From Lepidonotus clava (lineage: Eukaryota > Annelida > Polychaeta > Phyllodocida > Polynoidae), in assembly GCA_936440205.1 (NCBI GenBank), contig OW387145.1, positions 25,051,075 to 25,115,074 of the forward strand: DNA of 64,000 bases, read 5' to 3'. Below, one piece after another: positions 57,481 through 64,000 of this stretch; the stretch's first letter is position 1, and each line of letters starts with the position of its first letter. The notes beneath the pieces were generated by a model. The model was not told where the DNA came from. It made no database searches and was given only the letters and a program-made list of their open reading frames with translations. The translations under genes were made by a program, and so were the position numbers.

Positions 57481-58800
57481 GATATTTATTACTTTAACCG
57501 CAAATAATTAGTTTTCAAGTTCATAACAAATGCTGCTATGAATAAAAGGATGTTGGATCCGACGGAAGTTGGTTTATTAACAACTCGTGTGCCGAGATCG
57601 GAGAGGTCGGCTTTGTAGGTCTCATGTGCCTCAAGGAGTGTGTCCACTCTTCTCCCAATAAACCTACCCGGACAAGAATTGGACACCAAAACCCTGGAGG
57701 AAAGCCTAAAAGGTCCATTAACACCGGCCTCCTGTGTGCAGCTTGATGGACGGCGCAGGATGATGTGTATGATTGGCCAATCTGCTGGTAGTTTAGGGCG
57801 CCGGGCCAGCCTCACACTTCCAGGCTGGGTTTCGCTGATGGGCCCCAGACGGCCAGGTAGAAGCCACTTCTAGGCACTTCTAGGAACACGTTGTAAGGAT
57901 AGGCCGGGCTGAGGAGCACCTTCTGGAGGAGAAGTGTACCCAGCTGGCCGTTGGGGGTCTCCGCCCCTCTTACGCCTCCTGTACCCTCGTGTTATGTTTA
58001 TGTAGCATAGCAAGGGCCGTGAGAACACTAATAATATCTCGTTATATAGGTATTACCTTTTTACCTATAAAAAATTAACTACCATGTGGTGGTATATGTT
58101 GAGGAACATTTGGCCTCTGGAATCATTCATGAAGGTCAGAACACATAGAAATGTTATTTCTACCTATACTTGAGTTACGGTATTGCAGTTCTTTCCATTA
58201 AGAATAAGGTTACAAATAAAGATCCCGTTTCAGATCTCATTTGGTATAAATTGACCTGCTATATCCCCTTTCTGCCCTGGGTCTTAGCATCCAGTGGCTT
58301 CCCACTCCCGACCCTCGTCCTTTTACCGGTAAATAAGTGATGAGTTAATCCATCTACGTGCATCTTGCGCCCTTTGCCCTTTACCGGGCTCGCCTTATGT
58401 GATTTCCTGGAATGCCCCGAAGTGCCTGAAACCAATGACCCAGACGCTGTCTCTGCCGGGAGGAGCCCCTGACCCGACTCCTCAGAGTGTCCATTAAGGA
58501 CACAGCGGGATCTGCTCTCCTTATGTCCCGTAAAGCTGTCACCCTCTGAAGCTCAAAGACACTCCGCCCTTCTATTACCTCTTTTTTCTTCCGAGCAATA
58601 GATGTAAGCGCTACAAAAAGGCGGAACGAATATCAAAGAACCTACCAACACCTTCAAGATGTCTATATACCACCCTAAGAAGCTGTTGGTATATAGTTTC
58701 GACTAAAAAGAGACATAATTATCATAATAGTGAACCAGAAGAAAGGGAAAAGTGGGTAGGTTATTAATGCATCCCCATTGATAAAAAGTGCATGACTAAT
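57481..58800. other. Intergenic stretch with GC patches
   Basis: GC patches at 57600-57990 and 58260-58570. An inverted 10-mer, CTATATACCA/TGGTATATAG (58662-58671 and 58687-58696), is probably chance. No supported gene. Confidence 0.4.
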
Positions 58801-59060
58801 AAGCAGTGAATTGGAGGCGCAGGAGCCAGGTGCATCGGGTTAAAAGTGGCCGGGTCAGTGGTGGCCGTATGATCTCGGGGCGCGACAATGGAGCTGGTGG
58901 CGTTAATGGTAAAAGCAGGCGCCTAATGTCTGTCTGAGCAACTCGGAGCAGCTCGGAGCAGGTCTACTGAGCAGCTCCCCCAGATACCCCTCTGATTAAC
59001 ACTCGCTCGCCCTATACTGCTCCAGTGCCTGTCCCAGATCAGCCCTACATGGAACATCAA
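58801..59060. promoter_or_regulatory. Island with the densest GAGCAGCTC run
   Basis: GAGCAACTC at 58936, GAGCAGCTC at 58946, GAGCAGGTC at 58956 and GAGCAGCTC at 58969: the first three start exactly 10 bp apart and the fourth 13 bp later. Two are exact and two have one mismatch. The 10-bp register would put the sites on one face of the helix. Confidence 0.55.
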
Positions 59061-59750
59061 AAACTAGGCGTGAATCGTTTTTTTTTGTTCTGCACTTCTA
59101 TGGACAATCAAGGGGAAAGTTGTAACTCTTCCAGATGTGCTGGGAGTTTTGACAAAGAGGTCCACTCAGTATCTAGCTGTTTGCAGTGTTAACGATTCGA
59201 AGAACCGAGTTTGAGTTATTTGCACTTAATCTGCATTTGCAACGTATCATGCTTTACACTAACTACTATTACACATACATAGCAGTTGTGATATACAATG
59301 GGATACACTTCCTTTTCTTTTAGTAAAACTGAATACCTTCCTCCCGACTAGGTTCCCTATTGACAGGTCAATAAAGTTTCTGCCATGGCAAATTTGCTCA
59401 GATTCAGTAAGTATCTACAAAATCTGACCCGGTGTTTATCACATTTAACAAATGAAATACCTATCAAAGTTAAGGTTAATGATATACTGAGAGGATGCTG
59501 AATGACTGGACCCTTTCTCCTCATAATTACTCTGGACCCAACACTCTAGGTATATATCATTCACTTTACAATGATGCATGCGTTATTTCATTAACATTGA
59601 ATTTCATTTTGATAAAAAGTATTATATTTACGCATGCTTCATGTAAAGTGAAAGTTATGAATGAAATATAATAAGATTGTTTATTGCATTTCTCTTTCTT
59701 TTAATTCGAAATAAGCGGAACATGCAGTTCAGTCACTGTAAATAAAACTA
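59061..59750. other. AT-rich intergenic stretch, nothing recognised
   Basis: No supported features. Confidence 0.5.
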
Positions 59751-60400
59751 CAATGTGTGGCTTCGTCCAATCCGGACATGACCCTTCAGTGACCGGGGGA
59801 AGCAAACAGGAGACTGTTGATTCAAAGTTAGGCTCGATAAATACAAACCCCACCACCCTGGAGGAGAAGACGGCACACCACCCCTACCCCTCTCCGAGCA
59901 CTCCCAGCCCAGTTCCCTCCTAAAAAGTCCTCGTTTTGTTGAACACCAATCAAGGTGGCGTTGGAGAGTCAACATCTCGAAAAAGGGGTCGGCATGAAAT
60001 GTCCTTCTCCCAACACCTCCAGATGGATGGTGGCCACAGAGTGGTACCAGAGTGGCCGTAGGGTGGCCGGAAGGTGGCCGAAACCTGCCGAAAGCTCCTC
60101 CTGCCTGTCCCCTCCAGCCCTGAGTCATACCACTGGAAATATTTATACAGGTCGCGGGAAGCGTTCCTCTTTAATCCAAACAGGCGGCGCCGGGCGCCGA
60201 CCACCAAGGTGACAATTCCGGACGCGCGACCTGTTAGCGAGCGATTGATTGGTGCCGACGCCGGTAGAGGGCAGGAGCAGCTCGCCGCTGTTTGTCCTGG
60301 CCGGCCGGGGCTGGCCTTCAGGGATGGTCGTCTGAGTCATCGCCGCCGGCCCTCTCAATAATTAATTCCCCATCGGGAGAGGACTTCCCTCTTCATCCCC
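59751..60400. promoter_or_regulatory. CpG-rich island with GAGCAGCTC and HOX/PBX-like word
   Basis: GC- and CpG-rich from about 60170 to 60350 (GGCGGCGCCGGGCGCCG, GGACGCGCGACC). GCGATTGATTGGTG near 60240 resembles a PBX-HOX site, GAGCAGCTC lies at 60275-60283 inside GGAGCAGCTCGCCGC, and ATAATTAATT follows near 60357. Frames on both strands are open because of base composition. Could be a distal promoter or enhancer. Confidence 0.45.
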
Positions 60401-61508
60401 GGCCCCCATAGGATCCAGTCTTATCGAGAGCCGACCAGAATCCATGCGCATGCTGCAATCGATTTGTGGATGGTTTCAAAGGCAAAGCGCCGTCCGACTT
60501 TTTACCCGGATTCGGCCAGCACAGTAGCAGTAGGTGTAAATGTATAGAGGTGTCGCATTTGTCGGATAGACAGTGAATGTGGAAAATCATGAAAGCGGCC
60601 AGCATTTACAACATCAAAAACCCATATACCGTAACCACCCTCACTCCCGGGTATAATGTATAGGTTGGTCCAACAAGTTACAGGAGACTCCCGACTTGTC
60701 CCGTGCGCATGCATATTCACGCCACGCATGCACGTCAGCGTCTCGTGACGTTATTGATAATGCCACCTTCTCTCACCAGGTGTCAGCAGGGTGGTGAGGA
60801 AGGCGCGGTCCCCTCACCTCGGTGACAGGTATAGGTGGTGAGGACCACTGGTCGCCTCCTGTGACTCCAGCAGGATTAGTGGGGTGAGGGGTGCCATCTC
60901 TTCCAGTCCCTGTGATCAGTCAGAGACAGGGGTCAGATCAGGCGTCAAAGACAAGAGGATCTGTGGATGTGCATTTATCCGCAGAGATCCCTGAACGGTG
61001 ATCATGGTGGGGGTAGTTTGCAACTTGCCTGAAGATGGAGAACCTACGTGACGTTTATTCATTGGTCCATCAGTGACTCTATACCCTGAGAGGATATTAA
61101 AGAGACAGAAGCTTTCAGGATGGTGTTCTCAACTATATGAAAGCACGGCATTGAACGACGGGTCTCTTAACTCCCAGGGCAAAGAGGCCAATTCAAGATT
61201 GCTTCTTCTGCCTTACCTTTAATTATTCCCTGCTTCCAGTAGTTCTGACAGAGGACCTCTCAGCTCCGGACGTGATTCGCTCTCTAACATTAAATAAACG
61301 TCTTGCCTTGGGCAGGTGTAGGATGAAACTGGCGTCAAGGAGGGTCGTTCCATCCCTACCATTTTTGTTCGTTTGTTTGTTACCGTTTTTTGTATGTGAA
61401 AATTAGAAAGGCAATATCCTTTTCCAGACACATACATGTAAAGGGAGTATTCTAGCAATATAAGCTTACTTACCTAAAATGCTTTCTATGCTATAGGCCA
61501 TACAATAT
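60401..61508. other. Intergenic stretch, GC patch at 60640-60930
   Basis: CACCAGGTGTCAGCAGGGTGG near 60776 has E-box and TGTCA words. No supported gene. Confidence 0.4.
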
Positions 61509-61555
61509 AATTATGATTAATGGATGCTGCCCATCAGCATCCATTTATCATAATT
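61509..61555. repeat. Near-perfect 21-bp hairpin with 5-base loop
   Basis: The arm at 61509-61529, ending TTAATGGATGCTG, is matched by its reverse complement at 61535-61555, starting CAGCATCCATTTA, with 20 of 21 positions pairing around the loop CCCAT. Pairing continues loosely outside. Such a hairpin is very unlikely by chance. It may be a tiny foldback repeat; the short loop argues against a standard miRNA precursor. Confidence 0.75.
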
Positions 61556-63350
61556 GTAATGCGATTTAGGTTTTCAATTGGGTCCAATCGACTAAATAGC
61601 AACACATAACTATAGTAACCAGAACGCCTGCATAGGTCATAGTAAAATGCGCATCACATAAACGCCATTTTACATAATATCACCCGAAGCTCATATACAA
61701 AGTGTATATGGATGAGAATGGCCAGAATATGGGATGCGGGAGCTGGTGATAGTGTATTGACACCAGTGTCAGACGGGCTCATTTCGCTGCTCACTTTTAC
61801 AAGAACCCCTGATTATCTTGGGGCGGTTGGCGCGCGTCTGCACAGCGTTCCGCCATGACAGCTGGGGGCAGCCTGCGTCCCGTCAGGGCCGGATCCTCCA
61901 CTGAAAAACTCGAGGCGAAGGGAGATGCTTTTTAGGCGGGTGGCGCCCAATTAGATGTGATCATTTATAATGAATCTAACACAGCCTCCGGGAAAACAAG
62001 CCATTGTGAAATTCCGACCCATAGCGTCCTCAAATGGGTGATGATGGAAAATTTAATGAATATGGGTTTTTGGTTTCTTCTTTTGTATGTGTTTTGGCAG
62101 ATATGTAGGGGCTGTTGAGATGATATGTTTTCAAGCGGTATTTCATATGATTATGTCATCTTTTATGTAGAAATTCTTCCAATTTTGGTCTGTGATCAAA
62201 TCAAGTTTGTTGCAATTTTGCAAGTTACTTGAGGAATATCACATGCTTCAAATGAAAAAATATCTCAGTGTGGCAGCACTATAAAGAGGGCAGTGGGTCC
62301 CACTGCTACAAATAGACACTTCATCTCATAGATTTGGTCACTGCCCATGCGGCACAAATCTAGCAGAAAAGCATTATCTTGTGCAGTTTGGAAAAAAAAC
62401 CTGAAGGGTTGGCTTGACGTTAAACTAACCCAACAAACAAAAATACAAAACAAAAATTTTATAGCGGAATACGTTATGGCTGGAGTCGAGGGAAGACTGG
62501 ATTAATCCAACACACCCCGGGTTAAATAAAACTTTTCATTTTGTTTGGGGAAATTATTGGTCTGGCCCTGGATGACCAGATAATGACCACAGACAGGTAT
62601 GACCCTGTGTAATGTATAGTCAGCATCTAATTACAAAATATTGAAAAAGTGCACTCCTCAAATTGTGGATGTTCATCTTCCGATACCTCCCACCTTGCTT
62701 TAATTCCTCCCTTGGACACATCATTCGTATCAGCGTCCAGCCTGGATAACATTGTAATGGGCGATAATTCGGGGTATTAACACCGGGGTCATCTGTTTAT
62801 GGGAGGCCACCCAATCTCCGAGCGTCTGCCTCACGAGGTCATCTGCCGCACAGACCACCAGGTGTCTCTGCTCCCATGCAGGAATTCACAGGAGGATTTT
62901 GCTGTCATTTTGGGTTTTTCACCTGGGGAACGTTGAGGTCACCCTTTTTAATGAAATTATTATTTCGTTATTATAAAAGTACATGTACTGTCATAAAACA
63001 ATTAGAGGAGGTTGCATACCCGTACTTTAATTATGACGAGCTCACAAATGTTGAGACAACTTCCCACAGTTATATAGTTAAAGCAATGATAGAACTGCGT
63101 CAAATAGTCATTTGCACCAATATAATTATAGTTCAATCATTATGCCACGCACATGGCCATTTGCTGTAAAGCCTATTAAGAGGCAACACAAAGAAGAACA
63201 CGAGTAGGCAGATATCCCTTCTACTTCTTGTATCTTCACACAGTCTATAAACCAAAGGCATTTCAGAATCAGTAGGTCGTATTGGAACAAAATATCTCTT
63301 TCGCGATAAAGGATCACTTTGCTGTGGTGGGACGTGTTGAAATGTTCAGT
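61556..63350. other. Intergenic stretch with a TGACACC palindrome
   Basis: TGACACCAGTGTCA (61758-61771) is a near-palindrome related to the 29.4-kb cluster. A GC patch covers 61780-61930. Otherwise AT-rich with nothing recognised. Confidence 0.4.
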
Positions 63351-63500
63351 AACGCGATACACGAGACGTCACGAGAGTACAAGCAGCGCCCTCTACTTCC
63401 TGCGGCGCTAATTGTCGTCTGCTCGTCCCAAAATGGCCGCTTTCCGTGACGCCGCTGCTTAGGCACTGTCCCTTGTTGCTATGGAGGTCGATATTTTATT
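63351..63500 (+). promoter_or_regulatory. Promoter-like patch with CTCF-, CRE-, ETS- and YY1-like sites
   Basis: Within 120 bp are GACGTCAC (CRE-like), a minus-oriented CTCF-like core GCGCCCTCTACTTC (63386-63399), ACTTCCTGCGG (ETS-like), AAAATGGCCGC (YY1-like, about 63431) and TTGTTGCTATGG (RFX half, about 63474). ETS plus YY1 plus CRE words are typical of CpG-containing start regions. In many genes YY1 sites of this orientation lie just downstream of the start, which would point to rightward transcription toward the window edge. The gene itself is not visible. Confidence 0.4.
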
Positions 63501-64000
63501 CTTTTTTAAAAGAGGGCCTGGTAATTTTAACGGATAATACACACAGGCTGTGGCAGAAAGGGATAGGTTGCACTAGAGTAAGCCTATCTCCTAACCTGAG
63601 CCCCCCACCCACCTCAATTGCGGTAGTCCATAATTACAGAGGCCGTAATATCGCGGTTATCACAGAGTCCAGCCGCTAGTGGTGAGGGGTGGCCCGCAGG
63701 CTTTGTACGACGAGGGACGGAGCTAGATCGACAATTGATTTGTTCCCTCCCTTTTCTCCACCCTCACCCCCACTTCACTGTCTCTCTCTCGGGCACCATG
63801 AACAGCCTATTTGGGCCGTGCAAACTGTAAAAGTCTGGTCACACACGATCCTGAAAACATGTCTTCATTCATTCCTTAAAGGTTTGCTGACTGCATTCTA
63901 CAATTACTTTAGTTTTTACTCTCATGATTGCTTTCATTCAAGTCTATTGCTTAAAATACACCCTTGTGTAAATTCGTCATGAAAGACAAAATGAACGTTG
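63501..64000. other. Right-edge stretch, no supported gene
   Basis: Moderately GC-rich to 63790 with CTCTCTCTCTCGGG, AT-rich after. Short frames (77 and 97 codons) are featureless. If the patch at 63.4 kb is a promoter, this would be first-exon or first-intron sequence. Confidence 0.35.

Noticed and set aside
58662-58696. Inverted 10-mer CTATATACCA/TGGTATATAG
   Set aside because: Short AT-rich inverted repeat with a 15-base loop; expected by chance in 64 kb.
1-64000. CRISPR arrays, bacterial operons, riboswitches or prophage
   Set aside because: No direct repeats with regular spacers and no prokaryotic gene organisation; the sequence has animal character.

Overview
The window reads as non-coding DNA from an animal genome, most likely a marine invertebrate (echinoderm, hemichordate, amphioxus or mollusc type). 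The grounds are a moderately AT-rich background, frequent TAGGCCTA words, many short inverted-repeat elements, animal-style splice consensus sequences and CTCF-like motifs. No protein domain could be recognised in any frame of either strand, no tRNA or rRNA was found, and the longest open frames look like chance or repeat-driven frames. The best reading is a gene desert or a very large intron. Species and neighbouring genes cannot be told from the sequence.

Layout: long AT-rich stretches with nothing recognisable alternate with compact GC-rich islands of 100-600 bp (near 0.5, 1.4, 9.5, 11.3, 13.3, 14.5, 15.2, 16-17.3, 18.9, 19.9, 22.1, 23.4, 25, 28.5, 29.4, 30.1, 32.4, 33.3, 36.9, 42.2, 48.0, 50.3, 53.5, 57, 58.9, 60.2 and 63.4 kb). 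Many islands share a sharply bounded imperfect palindrome, GAGC-W-GCTC. It occurs 20 times exactly against about 0.5 expected in random sequence, often in close groups with repeated spacings (10, 18, 21-23, 33 bp) and often close to homeodomain-type TAAT words. Other islands carry CTCF-like motifs (a tandem pair at 42.24 kb and others at 16, 17.1, 23.4, 50.3, 52.3, 52.7 and 63.4 kb), RFX X-box-like sites (15.49 and 40.26 kb), a TGACACTGTCA palindrome pair (29.4 kb) and an E-box triplet (48.0 kb). I infer a regulatory landscape of the kind found around developmental transcription factor genes.

Repeats and mobile DNA: five non-autonomous DNA elements with terminal inverted repeats (2.06, 10.85, 12.58, 21.56 and 37.46 kb; the 10.85 and 21.56 kb copies are one family), one very young-looking foldback element (23.63 kb), a short ACGT-rich palindromic element (28.0 kb, with a partial relative at 22.6 kb), one solo LTR with a perfect 5-bp target duplication (50.6-51.6 kb), minisatellites (1.5, 16.7, 35.4 and 51.4 kb), a diverged tandem duplication (20.5-21.0 kb) and G/C homopolymers.

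Possible exons: a 64-bp segment at 54488-54551 (+) has strong splice sites and exactly one open frame; weaker candidates lie at 11386-11523 and 22250-22296. None matches a protein I recognise. CpG-rich, promoter-like patches lie at 33.25-33.35 kb and 63.36-63.48 kb.
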